From positions 1-48,028 of the forward strand of contig JANTHO010000015.1 of NCBI GenBank assembly GCA_024762335.1: 48,028 nucleotides of DNA, read 5' to 3'. Source of the stretch: Acidimicrobiia bacterium (GTDB lineage Bacteria; Actinomycetota; Acidimicrobiia; Spongiisociales; UBA5794). The notes below the pieces were generated by a model. It ran no database searches. It was given only the letters and a program-made list of their open reading frames with translations, and was not told where the DNA came from. A program made the position numbers and the translations under genes. Shown piece after piece: positions 24,381 to 34,070 of this stretch; position 1 is the first letter of the stretch, and the number at the start of each line of letters is the position of its first letter.

Positions 24381-27104
24381 ATGACGACAGGAGCCCCATC
24401 GCAAGCGACCGATTGGTATCGGTTCGACGCCGACGCGGCGCTCAACGCGCTCGATTCCTCACGGAACGGTCTCTCATCGGTCGAAGCCGCCAAACGTCTT
24501 GCTCGTTACGGACCGAATGAACTCGTCGATCGCGGCGGGCGATCGTCTCTGCAGATCTTCCTGTCCCAGTTCAAGGATCTCTTCACCGGGATCCTCATCA
24601 TCGCCGCCCTCATCTCGGCCTTCCTCGGTGACTGGATCGAAGCGGTCGCGATCCTGGCGATCATCGTGTTGAACGCGGTGATGGGGTTCACCCAAGAGAA
24701 GAAGGCCGAGCAGGCTATGGCAGCCCTCAAGCGCATGGCGGTCCCGGAGGTGACACTCATTCGGTCCGGTGAGCCGGTGACAGTCCTCGCGGCAGACATC
24801 GTCCCCGGTGATCTGCTCGTCCTCGAAACCGGAAACATCGTGCCGGCAGACGGGCGTCTCATCACAGCCGTCAACCTCGAGATCGAAGAAGCGCCGCTCA
24901 CCGGAGAGTCCGTTCCCGTGGGAAAGGACGCCGATCAGGTCTACCACCACGAACGCGCCGTTGCCGACCGTCGCAACGTCGTCTATCGGGGAACGACGGT
25001 CACGCGGGGCCGCGGCACCGTCGTGGTGACCGCGACCGGCATGGACACGGAGTTGGGCCGCATCGCAGACATGCTCCAATCCGTCGAGGAAGAAAAGACG
25101 CCGCTCCAACGTCGCCTCGATCATCTCGCGAAGATCCTCGCGATCGCAGCACTGGGGATCGTGGCGCTGCTGTTCGTGATCGGAATCGCAAGGGGGGAGA
25201 GCATCGAAGTGATGCTCCTCACATCGGTCAGCCTCGCCGTGGCAGCGATCCCGGAGGCGATGCCCGCCGTCGTCACGATCGCCCTCTCGCTCGGTGCCCA
25301 ACGCATGCTGAAGAAGAAGGCGCTCATCCGCCGGCTCCCGGCCGTCGAGACGCTCGGATCGGTCTCGGTGATCTGCACCGACAAGACGGGCACGTTGACG
25401 CAGAATCGCATGACGGTGACGGTCCTCGACCTCGCAGGGGAAAGCGTGTCGTTGACGGGAGCGACAAGTGGCCCGTTCTCGATCAGTTCGCAAGGAGCGG
25501 ACGAGATCGCCCCCGGACTCGAAGCGGCGCTCGCAGCCGGGGCGCTCTGCAACGATGCGACTCTGACGGTCACGGAGAACGGTAACCGGTCGGTCGGCGA
25601 CCCGACCGAGGCCGCTCTCGTCCTCGCTGCAGCCGAACTCGGTGTCGCCAAGCCCGCGCTCGAGGAGCTGTTTCCCCGGATCGACGAGGTGCCGTTCGAT
25701 TCAACACGCAAACGCATGACGACGATTCATACGGTTCCCGACGATCTCCCCGGATGGGTCGACGGTGTCGCGACCGTCTTCCCGAACGGTACGAACGCAG
25801 CTTCGTTCACGAAGGGAGCCGTCGAGCGGGTCCTCGAGCGTTGCACGTCGGTGCTCAATGCCGGTGGGATCGAAGCGATGACCGATGCCTGGAATGGACG
25901 GGTTCTCGATCGTGCGGAGACGCTCGCGGCGACCGGAACACGCGTTCTCGCGGTCGCCGCACGCGGTTGGGATGCACCGCCGTCGACCGGTGCTGCAGAA
26001 CAGGGTCTTGTCTTCATCGGTCTGTTCGGATTGATGGACCCGCCGCGCGCCGAAGTCTCCGATGCCGTCGCCACGGCGAAGGACGCCGGGATCAGCACCG
26101 TCATGATCACCGGAGATCACCCGCTGACGGCACGACACATCGCGACCGAGGTCGGCATCGGCGGCGGTAATCAGTTCCTCATCGGAGCCGATCTCGATGC
26201 CATGGACGATGACGAACTCGCCCGAGCCGTCGACCGTACAAGGGTCTTTGCCAGGGTCTCCCCCGAGCACAAGTTGCGGCTCATCTCCGCCTTCCGGAAG
26301 GACGGAGACCCCACGGCGATGACGGGTGACGGTGTGAACGACGCTCCGGCGCTCAAACAGGCCGACATCGGCGTTGCCATGGGGATCACCGGGACGGATG
26401 TCTCGAAGGAAGCCGCCGACATGGTTCTCCTCGACGACAATTTCGCCACGATCGTCGCGGCGGTCTCCGAAGGCCGGGTGATCTACGACAACATCCGCAA
26501 GTTCATCAAGTACCTCCTCACCTGCAACGCGTCTGAGATCGCGGTGATGATCATCGGGCCGCTCGTGGGCATGCCGATCCCACTGCTGCCGCTTCAGATC
26601 CTCTGGATGAACCTCGTCACCGACGGCCTCCCGGCGCTCGCGCTCGGCATCGAACCCGCAGAGGACGATGTCATGAAACGGCCTCCCCGTTCGGCAAGCG
26701 AAACGATCTTCGGCGGCGGCGTTACGCAGTACATCATCGTCTTCGGGTCGCTCGTCGCCGCCCTCTCGCTCGTCGTCGGATGGTGGGCATGGCGAAACGA
26801 CGACCCGGCATGGCAAACGATGCTGTTCACCACCCTCATCTTCGGTCAGCTTGCCCTTGCCCTCGAAGTCAGGGCAGAGAAGCGATCCCTCTTCTCGATC
26901 GGGTTGCTGTCGAACCGGGCGATGCTGTTCGCCGTCGTCACAGGGATCGCCGCCCACATGGCGTTGGTCTATGTGCCGTTCTTCCAGACGGTGTTCGGCA
27001 CCAATCCGCTCGGAGCCACAGACCTGCTCGTGTCGCTCGCAGCGGCCATCGCGATCCTCGTGGCCGCCGAACTCGGGAAATGGTGGCAACGCTCACATTC
27101 GTAA
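24381..27104 (+). CDS. Cation-transporting P-type ATPase (P2A-like)
   Basis: The 907-residue pump is of the P2 type, most like Ca2+/Mn2+ ATPases. In order: cation ATPase N-terminal domain (ALDSSRNGLSSVEAAKRLARYGPNEL), actuator motif TGES (174-177), TM4 with PEAMP (291-295), the phosphorylation site DKTGT (Asp334), the hinge TGDGVNDAP from 648, TM5 CNASEIAVMI, TM6 NLVTDGLPALALG and the C-terminal helices. TM6 Asn and Asp fit a calcium-type site. TM4 reads PEAMP rather than the usual PEGLP. GAGGA precedes the ATG. The gene is flanked by inverted copies of the 55-bp repeat. Ca2+ is the best guess for the ion. Confidence 0.92.
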   Translation: MTTGAPSQATDWYRFDADAALNALDSSRNGLSSVEAAKRLARYGPNELVDRGGRSSLQIFLSQFKDLFTGILIIAALISAFLGDWIEAVAILAIIVLNAVMGFTQEKKAEQAMAALKRMAVPEVTLIRSGEPVTVLAADIVPGDLLVLETGNIVPADGRLITAVNLEIEEAPLTGESVPVGKDADQVYHHERAVADRRNVVYRGTTVTRGRGTVVVTATGMDTELGRIADMLQSVEEEKTPLQRRLDHLAKILAIAALGIVALLFVIGIARGESIEVMLLTSVSLAVAAIPEAMPAVVTIALSLGAQRMLKKKALIRRLPAVETLGSVSVICTDKTGTLTQNRMTVTVLDLAGESVSLTGATSGPFSISSQGADEIAPGLEAALAAGALCNDATLTVTENGNRSVGDPTEAALVLAAAELGVAKPALEELFPRIDEVPFDSTRKRMTTIHTVPDDLPGWVDGVATVFPNGTNAASFTKGAVERVLERCTSVLNAGGIEAMTDAWNGRVLDRAETLAATGTRVLAVAARGWDAPPSTGAAEQGLVFIGLFGLMDPPRAEVSDAVATAKDAGISTVMITGDHPLTARHIATEVGIGGGNQFLIGADLDAMDDDELARAVDRTRVFARVSPEHKLRLISAFRKDGDPTAMTGDGVNDAPALKQADIGVAMGITGTDVSKEAADMVLLDDNFATIVAAVSEGRVIYDNIRKFIKYLLTCNASEIAVMIIGPLVGMPIPLLPLQILWMNLVTDGLPALALGIEPAEDDVMKRPPRSASETIFGGGVTQYIIVFGSLVAALSLVVGWWAWRNDDPAWQTMLFTTLIFGQLALALEVRAEKRSLFSIGLLSNRAMLFAVVTGIAAHMALVYVPFFQTVFGTNPLGATDLLVSLAAAIAILVAAELGKWWQRSHS

Positions 27105-27116
27105 CAGTCGGTACGG

Positions 27117-27171
27117 CGAACCGCGGGCCCGAGACGCCATATAGGACGCAGAGAACCCTGGGTTCGCTGCG
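27117..27171 (+). repeat. Dispersed 55-bp repeat, copy 3
   Basis: The full unit in + orientation between the convergent ATPase and aapP genes. It contains CCATATAGGACGCAG and the GAACCCTGGGTTC core. Read leftward, the hairpin end lies four bases after the aapP TAA stop. Confidence 0.9.
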
Positions 27172-27175
27172 TGGG

Positions 27176-27946
27176 TTAGAGGATCTGGGAGAGGAAGAGT
27201 TTCGTGCGGTCGTGCTGCGGGTTCGTGAAGAAGTGCTCCGGGGTGCCTTCCTCGACGATCGTTCCGTAGTCGAAGAACAGGACCCGGTCGGCGACTTCCT
27301 TGGCGAACCCCATCTCGTGGGTGACGACGATCATCGTCATCCCTGAGAGCGCCAGTTCCTTCATCACGTCGAGGACCTCTTTGATCATCTCAGGGTCGAG
27401 CGCAGATGTCGGCTCGTCGAACAGCATGATGTTCGGCTTCATCGCCAGCGACCGGGCGATCGCGACACGCTGCTGCTGACCACCGGACAGCTGCCCCGGA
27501 TACTTGTTCGCCTGCTCGGGAATCCCGACCCGCTCGAGGAGTTCCATCCCGGTCTCCTCGGCCTCGGCCTTGGGAATCTTGCGAACCCACTGCGGCGCCA
27601 GCGTGATGTTGTCCAAAACGGTGAGGTGCGGGAACAGGTTGAACTGCTGGAACACCATCCCGACCTCGGAACGGATTTTCTCGACGTTCTTGATGTCGTT
27701 CGTCAACTCCGTGCCGTCGACGATGATGGTCCCTTCCTGGTGCGCCTCGAGACGGTTGATGCACCGGATGAACGTCGACTTCCCCGAGCCGGACGGGCCG
27801 ATGATCACGACCACCTCCCGCTCCTTGACCTTCGTCGTCACCCCTTTGAGCGCCTGGAAGTCACCGAACCACTTCTTCACACCCTCGGTGATGATGATGT
27901 CACCGCCGAGGACTCGTTCCTGTTGTGGCGTTTCGTTGTTGGTCAT
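27176..27946 (-). CDS. aapP: Amino acid ABC transporter ATP-binding protein
   Basis: A 256-residue ABC ATPase of the polar amino acid (GlnQ/AapP) group. Walker A GPSGSGKS (50-57), [20 protein letters not shown] with the Q-loop, signature [15 protein letters not shown], Walker [15 protein letters not shown] and the switch histidine in VVTHEMGFA are all intact. Start at ATG 27946 with AGGAGG ahead; an upstream in-frame start would add five residues. Last gene of the aapJQMP-like operon, powering uptake through the two permeases. Confidence 0.93.
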   Translation of the reverse strand: MTNNETPQQERVLGGDIIITEGVKKWFGDFQALKGVTTKVKEREVVVIIGPSGSGKSTFIRCINRLEAHQEGTIIVDGTELTNDIKNVEKIRSEVGMVFQQFNLFPHLTVLDNITLAPQWVRKIPKAEAEETGMELLERVGIPEQANKYPGQLSGGQQQRVAIARSLAMKPNIMLFDEPTSALDPEMIKEVLDVMKELALSGMTMIVVTHEMGFAKEVADRVLFFDYGTIVEEGTPEHFFTNPQHDRTKLFLSQIL

Positions 27947-27970
27947 CTCGCCTCCTAGCAAACCTTCAGA

Positions 27971-29797
27971 TCACCGTTCACCGACACCCAGCTTCTTCTC
28001 CAACCGCAATGAGATGCGGCTGAAGGTGAAGGCGAACACCCAGTACACGGCCGCAGCGAAGATCAAGGTCTCCTTGAGCGTCCCGAGGAACACAAACGGC
28101 TGGGTCTGGTTCGGGATGACGTTGCGTGCGATGTACAGGAAATCGAAGAGGCTGACCAGGGCGACGAGCGACGTGTCCTTGAAGAGCGCAATCACCTGTC
28201 CGACGAGTGCGGGAATCACGACACGGAGGGCCTGCGGGAGCGTGATGAACACGGTCGTCTGCGTCGTCGTCAAACCCATCGCCTGGGCTGCCTCGTACTG
28301 GCCCTTCGGGATCGACTGGAGACCACCTCGCACGTTCTCTGCAAGATACGCCGCCGAGAAGAACGTCATCGCGGCGATTGCTCTCGCCACACCACCGACC
28401 TCGACACCGGGCGGAAGCATGATCGGGAACATGATGAACGCCACGATCAGCCAGGTGATGAGCGGCACACCGCGAACGAGCTCGATGTACGTGGTCGACA
28501 TGAGGCGGAAGATCGGCATCTTCGAGGTCCGTCCAAGAGCCAGAATCACGCCGAGCGGGAACGACAGCGCTATCGCCGACACGGCCAGGAGGATTGTGAG
28601 GCCGAGACCCCCCAGGTAGAACTTGCCGGGCACCTCGACCGTCGAGGGTGCGGTGAGGATCATCATGACGTAGACGAGCGCTGCCACGAGCCCGGCCCAG
28701 AGACCGAGGAAACGCCAGCGTCCTGAGCCCTTGCCTCCGAAGGTGGGGGCGAGCAATGCGAACGTTGCGAGCAGGAGGAGGAGGAACCGAATGAGGAACT
28801 CCATCGGAATCAGGAACGATGCGAGCGCCACGACCAGCAACACGGCTCCAATCGCTCGTCCCGCCTCACCCTTCGCCGATGAGATGAAGTTGAGAACCAA
28901 CCCGCCGAGGATGATGAAGCCGAGCGCCACCGGGAGATACCACGAGAACGCCCGCCCGTAGTTCACGTCCGGGTCGCGAAGGATGACGAGGAAGATGACC
29001 GGGAACGATGCGACCCACAGGGCAATCATCGCCCCCCTGGCTACACCTTCGGGAATGCGGTCTCGAACGAGCCAGACCGCCCAGTAGACGACGACCGCCA
29101 GCGCGGCGATCACGGTCCACGGAATCCTGGTCGTCATGGCGATCGGATCGAAGACGATCGTCTGCACGCCGTCGATATCCGCCGGTACAGGGAGCACAAT
29201 GGTCCACATCAGGATGAGGATGCCCACGACGGCAGCCAGGACCACACCGAGGATCGGGATCGTCGGATCCTTCGCCCGCTCCCCCGGAATCGTACGCAGG
29301 AGGTACCCACCGACGGCAAACACAACTCCGACGATGATCCAGCCGAGGAAGCCTCTCATCGATTCGATCCCGAACGGGGAGAATGACAGGCCCCACGGCC
29401 CAACGAAACCACCCAGCAGGGCGCCGCCGCCGATCCCCAACAGGATCGTTCCCAACCTGCGGGGGGACATCCTGCCGCCCATCCGGTAGATGGCGAACGT
29501 TGCCATGGCGAGAAGGACGACGATCGCGACCGAAAGCCATACTCGCATGAACTGCTCGACCGGATAGGCCTGGACCATGAGCAGCCGCATGTTGTAGGTG
29601 ACCGCATCCCACCGGCGCTCGGGGGCGAAGGCGAACCCGAGGAGACCGCGGTAGGCGAACAGGATCACGAGGATCGACAGAACCGTCATGACGCCTGAAG
29701 CCGGTGTGGAGAACAGGTTCTCGCGCAACCAGAGGCTCGCCCGTCTCGGCGGCGGCTCGGGCGCCAGTTCGTGCGTGTCGAGGAGTTCGATCGTCAT
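27971..29797 (-). CDS. aapM: Amino acid ABC transporter permease (AapM-like), enlarged
   Basis: A 608-residue permease, well above the ~380-430 of AapM proteins. The transport domain is at the C-terminus (about 390-605): GLTILLAVSAIALSFPLG, YIELVRGVPLITWL and the coupling (EAA) loop EAAQAMGLTTTQTTVFITLP-like segment that docks on the ATPase. The first ~390 residues hold about ten more hydrophobic helices with arginine-rich loops instead of the usual few. The gene sits one base after aapQ and 24 bases before aapP. Function as importer subunit is secure; the role of the extra helices is unknown. Confidence 0.88.
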   Translation of the reverse strand: MTIELLDTHELAPEPPPRRASLWLRENLFSTPASGVMTVLSILVILFAYRGLLGFAFAPERRWDAVTYNMRLLMVQAYPVEQFMRVWLSVAIVVLLAMATFAIYRMGGRMSPRRLGTILLGIGGGALLGGFVGPWGLSFSPFGIESMRGFLGWIIVGVVFAVGGYLLRTIPGERAKDPTIPILGVVLAAVVGILILMWTIVLPVPADIDGVQTIVFDPIAMTTRIPWTVIAALAVVVYWAVWLVRDRIPEGVARGAMIALWVASFPVIFLVILRDPDVNYGRAFSWYLPVALGFIILGGLVLNFISSAKGEAGRAIGAVLLVVALASFLIPMEFLIRFLLLLLATFALLAPTFGGKGSGRWRFLGLWAGLVAALVYVMMILTAPSTVEVPGKFYLGGLGLTILLAVSAIALSFPLGVILALGRTSKMPIFRLMSTTYIELVRGVPLITWLIVAFIMFPIMLPPGVEVGGVARAIAAMTFFSAAYLAENVRGGLQSIPKGQYEAAQAMGLTTTQTTVFITLPQALRVVIPALVGQVIALFKDTSLVALVSLFDFLYIARNVIPNQTQPFVFLGTLKETLIFAAAVYWVFAFTFSRISLRLEKKLGVGER

Positions 29798-29798
29798 C

Positions 29799-31346
29799 TC
29801 AACGCTCCACCAGTTTCATCTTGCGGTTGTAGTAGTTCACGATCGCGGAGATGATGAGGCTGCCGGTCACGAAGAACGCCATCCAGATGAGGACCACCGG
29901 CAGCGACTGGCCGGACTGATTCATGATCGTCGTTCCGACCGCTACGATGTCAGCGAATGCAACACCGATGCCGAGCGAGGTGTTCTTGAACAGGTTGAGG
30001 TACTGATTGCCCATCGGCGGCAGGATGATCCGGAACGCCTGCGGAAGAATGATCAGCCGCAGGTACTGCGACCGAGTGAGACCGAGCGCTTGCGCCGCCT
30101 CCGTTTGACCCTTTGAGACGGCGAGAATGCCGCCGCGCACGATCTCGGCGATGTACGTGGCCGTGTAGAGGGTGACGCCGGTCCAGACGGCGAAGAACGG
30201 AACCGACATCACCATGCCCGTCGTCCCGTAGTTGACGAAGCCTGCCCCGCGAATCTCAACGGTGGGTTGCTGGAAAACGAGCGGCGTCCCCCCGTTGTTC
30301 GCGAAGCTGTTGCCGAGCCAGTCGAAGATGTTCGAAAGGCCGATCAGCGCCAGTTCCGGTATCGAAACCCGATCGCCTGCGACCGTTGTGATCGTGATGC
30401 CTGCGATGACGAAGGCGAGCACAGCGATGATGAGGCCAGACAGGCCGGCGAAGATGACCCGGAACCAGTCATCGTCGGTCATCTTCCCGAAACCCGCGGG
30501 TGTGCGTCGTGCCTCGAAGAATTTCCTGATCCATAGTGCGGCGACGAGGATCGAAGCGGCGGCAACGACGATCGGCACGATCATCGGTGGAAGGTTCGCG
30601 ACCAGGTCGGCGATCCAGTGCCACACCGGGGAGAGGAAGCTGAGCAGGGGCCATGCGAACCACCCGATCACCGCGAAGACCAGGATCGTCAGCAGTCGGA
30701 ACGTCCCCGGGTAGCTGGGCTGTCCCGTCTCCTCCTGGATGCGATGTCTCCACCGGGACACGTACTTCCCGACGATGGCGCCCACAATGACGAAGGTGAG
30801 CCACGGCCAGAAACCGCCGTCCCAGAAGACCCAACTGAACGCGAACCCCTTGTTCGATGTCTTGAACCAATACGTGCCGACGTCGTCTGCGGTGAGAGAC
30901 GGCAACGTGATAGCGAGCGCCGACCAGAAGAAGATCTGGACGAGGAGCGGGATGTTGCGAAGCGTCTCGATGTAGACGGTGGAGATCTTGTTGACGATCC
31001 AGTTCTTCGAGAGCCGGCCGATGCCGATGAGCGTCCCGAAGATCGTCGCAGCGAAGATTCCGGAGATCGTGACCCGCAACGTGTTCATGGCGCCCACGCT
31101 CAAGGCACGGATGCCACTGTCGGGTGAGGTGTCGATGCCCTCGCGGATGTCGACGCCGGTCGGGTCCGTCAGCCACTTGAAGCCGAAGGAGACACCGGAC
31201 TTGGAGAAGTTCTCAAATGCCTGGGTGCCGAGGATGATGAACAGCGCCGTGACGGCGACGAGCACCGTGATCTGTGCCAGCCACTTCAAGAACGTGGCGT
31301 TGCGCCAAAGCGGCGTCTTCTCGTGCTGTTGGACGGCTACAGCCAC
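29799..31346 (-). CDS. aapQ: Amino acid ABC transporter permease (AapQ-like), enlarged
   Basis: A 515-residue permease, longer than the usual ~400. As in AapQ, the transport domain is split: the first part is near residues 85-145 (AMNTLRVTISGIFAATIFG, YIETLRNIPLLVQIFFW) and the second near 390-500 (YIAEIVRGGILAVSKGQTEAAQALG, NQYLNLFKNTSLG). The insert between them is about 250 residues with several extra helices. It is the second gene of the operon, behind the binding protein and a hairpin at 31408-31439. Confidence 0.9.
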   Translation of the reverse strand: MAVAVQQHEKTPLWRNATFLKWLAQITVLVAVTALFIILGTQAFENFSKSGVSFGFKWLTDPTGVDIREGIDTSPDSGIRALSVGAMNTLRVTISGIFAATIFGTLIGIGRLSKNWIVNKISTVYIETLRNIPLLVQIFFWSALAITLPSLTADDVGTYWFKTSNKGFAFSWVFWDGGFWPWLTFVIVGAIVGKYVSRWRHRIQEETGQPSYPGTFRLLTILVFAVIGWFAWPLLSFLSPVWHWIADLVANLPPMIVPIVVAAASILVAALWIRKFFEARRTPAGFGKMTDDDWFRVIFAGLSGLIIAVLAFVIAGITITTVAGDRVSIPELALIGLSNIFDWLGNSFANNGGTPLVFQQPTVEIRGAGFVNYGTTGMVMSVPFFAVWTGVTLYTATYIAEIVRGGILAVSKGQTEAAQALGLTRSQYLRLIILPQAFRIILPPMGNQYLNLFKNTSLGIGVAFADIVAVGTTIMNQSGQSLPVVLIWMAFFVTGSLIISAIVNYYNRKMKLVER

Positions 31347-31407
31347 CGGATCAATTCCTCCCGCTGATCCTCATCAACTCCATCGAACACTGCACCATAG
31401 ACGAAGA

Positions 31408-31439
31408 AGAGGCGAGGACGCTAGCGCGTCCCCGCCTCT
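31408..31439 (-). terminator. Attenuator-like hairpin between binding protein and permeases
   Basis: A 14-bp stem with one mismatch and the loop TAGC, read leftward after the binding-protein stop and followed by TCTTCTTCGTC. It sits inside the operon, so it probably lets part of the transcripts stop and stabilises the aapJ message, giving excess binding protein. Confidence 0.65.
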
Positions 31440-31459
31440 CGTTCAATTGGTCGCTTCGA

Positions 31460-32584
31460 TCAGCGAGCCGGCGGGGCGTAGATGAGGCCGCCGTCGAACC
31501 ACTGCATGTTGTACGAGCCAACGCGCTCGAGACCGAGCGGGCCGGTCAGGTTGCGTTCGAAGATCTCGCCGTAGTTGCCTACCTGCTTGATCGACTGGTA
31601 GAAGGCATCAGCGGGCAGACCCATAGCGGTCTGGAGCTCGCCTTCACCACCGAACAGACGCGTGAGCTCGGGAGTGTCGTTCATCATGCTGTCGATCGTC
31701 GCCGAGGTCACACCGTGTTCATCAGCGATGAATGAGGCGAAGACGACCCAGTCGACGACGTCCTTCCACTTCGAGTCGTTCTGACGGACGACGGGACCGA
31801 GCGGCTCCTTGGAGATCGGGGCCTTGGGGAAGATGACCCAGTTCTCTGCGCCCGGCGTCCCGGCGGCCACCTCTGCGGCACGGTTGCCGAAGAGACCAGA
31901 ACCGTCGGTCGTGACGAGGTCGCACGTACCGGCCTTGAACTTCTCCATCGCCTCCGGGAACTGCTCAACGGTCTCGAGCGTGATGCTCACACCCGCAACT
32001 GAAGCACCCTCGGTGATGTTCTTCTCGGTGGTCGTTCCGGCGTTCGTGCAGACGGTTGCGCCGTCGATGGCTTCGAAGCCCGAGTCGGCCGTCAGGCCGG
32101 GCAACGTCTCCGGGTTACCCATCAGCTGCTGACCGTCGTAGTAGGTGGTCGGCGCGAAGTCCATGCCGATGTCGGTGTCACGGCTCTGCGTGTAGGTCGT
32201 GTTACGGATCAGCACGTCGATCTCGTTGTTCTTCAACGCTTCGAAACGCTGCGCGGCGCTGAGCGCCGTGTACTCGACGGCGGTTGCGTCGCCGAGGACC
32301 GCGGCAGCGATCGACTTGCAGTAGTCCGAGTCGAACCCGGTGGCGCTGCCGTCTGCCTGCGTCTCGGAGAAGCCGACGGCCGAACCGCTGATGCCGCACT
32401 TGAGCGTGCCGCGGGCGATGACGGTGTCGAGCGTGCTCTCACCTGACGGTGTTTCTTGACCGGTGGCGACCGTGGTTTCGGTACCTCCAGCGGTGGTCGT
32501 AGTTGAGTCCTCGGAGCTGCTGCTGCCACAAGCAGCCGCAACGAGGGCGAGCACTGCAAACAGCAATGCAAGTCGTTTCATCAT
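31460..32584 (-). CDS. aapJ: Amino acid ABC transporter substrate-binding lipoprotein
   Basis: A 374-residue lipoprotein with signal peptide ending LVAAAC (Cys19) and a Ser/Thr-rich linker (20-45). The mature domain begins LDTVIARGTLKCGISGSAVGFSE and continues GFDSDYCKSIAAAVLGD, RFEALKNNEIDVLIRNTTYTQSRD and NYGEIFERNLT, the AapJ pattern of general L-amino acid transporters. Cysteines in LKCGI, DYCKS, TVCTN and GTCDL probably form disulfides. GGAGAGGGG lies ahead of the ATG. First gene of the leftward aap operon. Confidence 0.93.
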   Translation of the reverse strand: MMKRLALLFAVLALVAAACGSSSSEDSTTTTAGGTETTVATGQETPSGESTLDTVIARGTLKCGISGSAVGFSETQADGSATGFDSDYCKSIAAAVLGDATAVEYTALSAAQRFEALKNNEIDVLIRNTTYTQSRDTDIGMDFAPTTYYDGQQLMGNPETLPGLTADSGFEAIDGATVCTNAGTTTEKNITEGASVAGVSITLETVEQFPEAMEKFKAGTCDLVTTDGSGLFGNRAAEVAAGTPGAENWVIFPKAPISKEPLGPVVRQNDSKWKDVVDWVVFASFIADEHGVTSATIDSMMNDTPELTRLFGGEGELQTAMGLPADAFYQSIKQVGNYGEIFERNLTGPLGLERVGSYNMQWFDGGLIYAPPAR

Positions 32585-32756
32585 TCGGGATTACCCCTCT
32601 CCTATTCCAACAATTCCTCCGCTCCCCGTTCTGGGGATGCGCATCCGCCCGACCCGAGCCGAGGGATAGCACGTCAACCTAGTCGCGCAGGGCGCACTCG
32701 GGCAAGCGAATGCGGTGAGCCACCCGACCGCCGCGTGCCGCTCCACCACCCTCATC

Positions 32757-32762
32757 TAGACT
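32757..32762 (+). promoter_or_regulatory. Candidate -10 box of purA
   Basis: TAGACT 27 bases before the purA ATG, identical to the candidate ahead of clpB. The 205-base divergent region 32585-32789 must also carry the leftward aap promoter, which I could not place. Confidence 0.4.
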
Positions 32763-32789
32763 CCAGACCCACGATCAAAGGGAGACGAC

Positions 32790-34070
32790 ATGCCGGCCAC
32801 CGTGATCCTGGGCGCCCAATGGGGCGACGAGGGCAAAGGGAAGATCACCGATCTCTACTCCCAGAACGCCGACGTCGTCGTCCGGTATCAGGGGGGCAAC
32901 AACGCCGGCCACACGATCGTCGTCGACGGCGAACGATTCGCCCTGAGCCTCATCCCATCCGGCGTGCTCTACCCCCAGGTCACTCCGGTGATCGGCAACG
33001 GGACCGTCGTCGACCCGGGTGTCATGCTTGCGGAGATGGATGCACTCGAGGCGCGCGGCATCGATCCGTCGCGGGTTCGGGTCTCGAGCAACGCGCACGT
33101 CATCATGCCGTACCACCGCAAGCTCGATGCGATCCTGGAACGGTTCCTCGGCAAGCAGCAGATCGGGACGACGAAACGGGGGATCGGGCCCGCCTACATG
33201 GACAAGTACTCCCGTTTCGGGATTCGCATGCAGGACCTCTTCGATCCGAAGATCTTCCATCAGAAGCTCGAAGTCGTCCTCAAGGACAAGAACAAGCAGC
33301 TTCAGAAGGTCTACAACCAGTTGCCGCTCGATCTCGATGACATCTATGAGGAATATCTGGGCTACGCCGATCGGCTCCAGGACCATGTGACCGACACGTC
33401 GCTGCTGGTCTGGGAAGCGATCCACGAAGGCAAGAACGTCCTCTTCGAGGGAGCACAGGGGACGCTGCTCGATATCGACCACGGCACCTACCCGTTCGTG
33501 ACGTCGTCGAACCCGACGGCGGGCGGGGCAACGACCGGTTCCGGCATCGGGCCGCGGGACATCGATCGTGTGATCGGAGTGGCCAAGGCCTACATCACTC
33601 GGGTCGGCACGGGGCCGTTCCCGACCGAACTCCACGACGAGACCGGCGAACGCATGATCGAGATCGGCGGAGAGTACGGCGTCGTCACCGGACGTCGCAG
33701 GCGCACCGGTTGGCTCGACGCGGTGGCGTTGCGTTACTCGGCCAGGGTGAACGGATTGACCGACATCGCTCTCACCAAACTCGACATCCTGTCGAACTTC
33801 GACACGTTGAAGATCGGCATCGCCTACGACTCGCTGGGTGAGCGGTACAACGAGTTCCCGCGCCAGCAACGCGTCCTCTACAACTGCCATCCGGTGTACG
33901 AGGAGCTCGACGGATGGGGTGAGGACATCACCGGCGTCCGGACCTACGAGGATCTGCCCGATGCCGCGAAGGCCTACGTGGAGCGGATCGAGGAATTGGC
34001 CGGTGTGCCCGTCTCGTCCATCGGAGTGGGCCCGGGACGGGAAGCGACCATCGACCGACCGCTGCCGTGA
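32790..34070 (+). CDS. purA: Adenylosuccinate synthetase
   Basis: The 426-residue enzyme joins IMP and aspartate using GTP, the first step from IMP to AMP. The N-terminal P-loop [21 protein letters not shown] is diagnostic; [24 protein letters not shown] and [23 protein letters not shown] follow. Full length. GGGAGA lies about seven bases before the ATG. It overlaps purB by GTGA, so both AMP-branch enzymes are co-translated. Confidence 0.97.
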   Translation: MPATVILGAQWGDEGKGKITDLYSQNADVVVRYQGGNNAGHTIVVDGERFALSLIPSGVLYPQVTPVIGNGTVVDPGVMLAEMDALEARGIDPSRVRVSSNAHVIMPYHRKLDAILERFLGKQQIGTTKRGIGPAYMDKYSRFGIRMQDLFDPKIFHQKLEVVLKDKNKQLQKVYNQLPLDLDDIYEEYLGYADRLQDHVTDTSLLVWEAIHEGKNVLFEGAQGTLLDIDHGTYPFVTSSNPTAGGATTGSGIGPRDIDRVIGVAKAYITRVGTGPFPTELHDETGERMIEIGGEYGVVTGRRRRTGWLDAVALRYSARVNGLTDIALTKLDILSNFDTLKIGIAYDSLGERYNEFPRQQRVLYNCHPVYEELDGWGEDITGVRTYEDLPDAAKAYVERIEELAGVPVSSIGVGPGREATIDRPLP

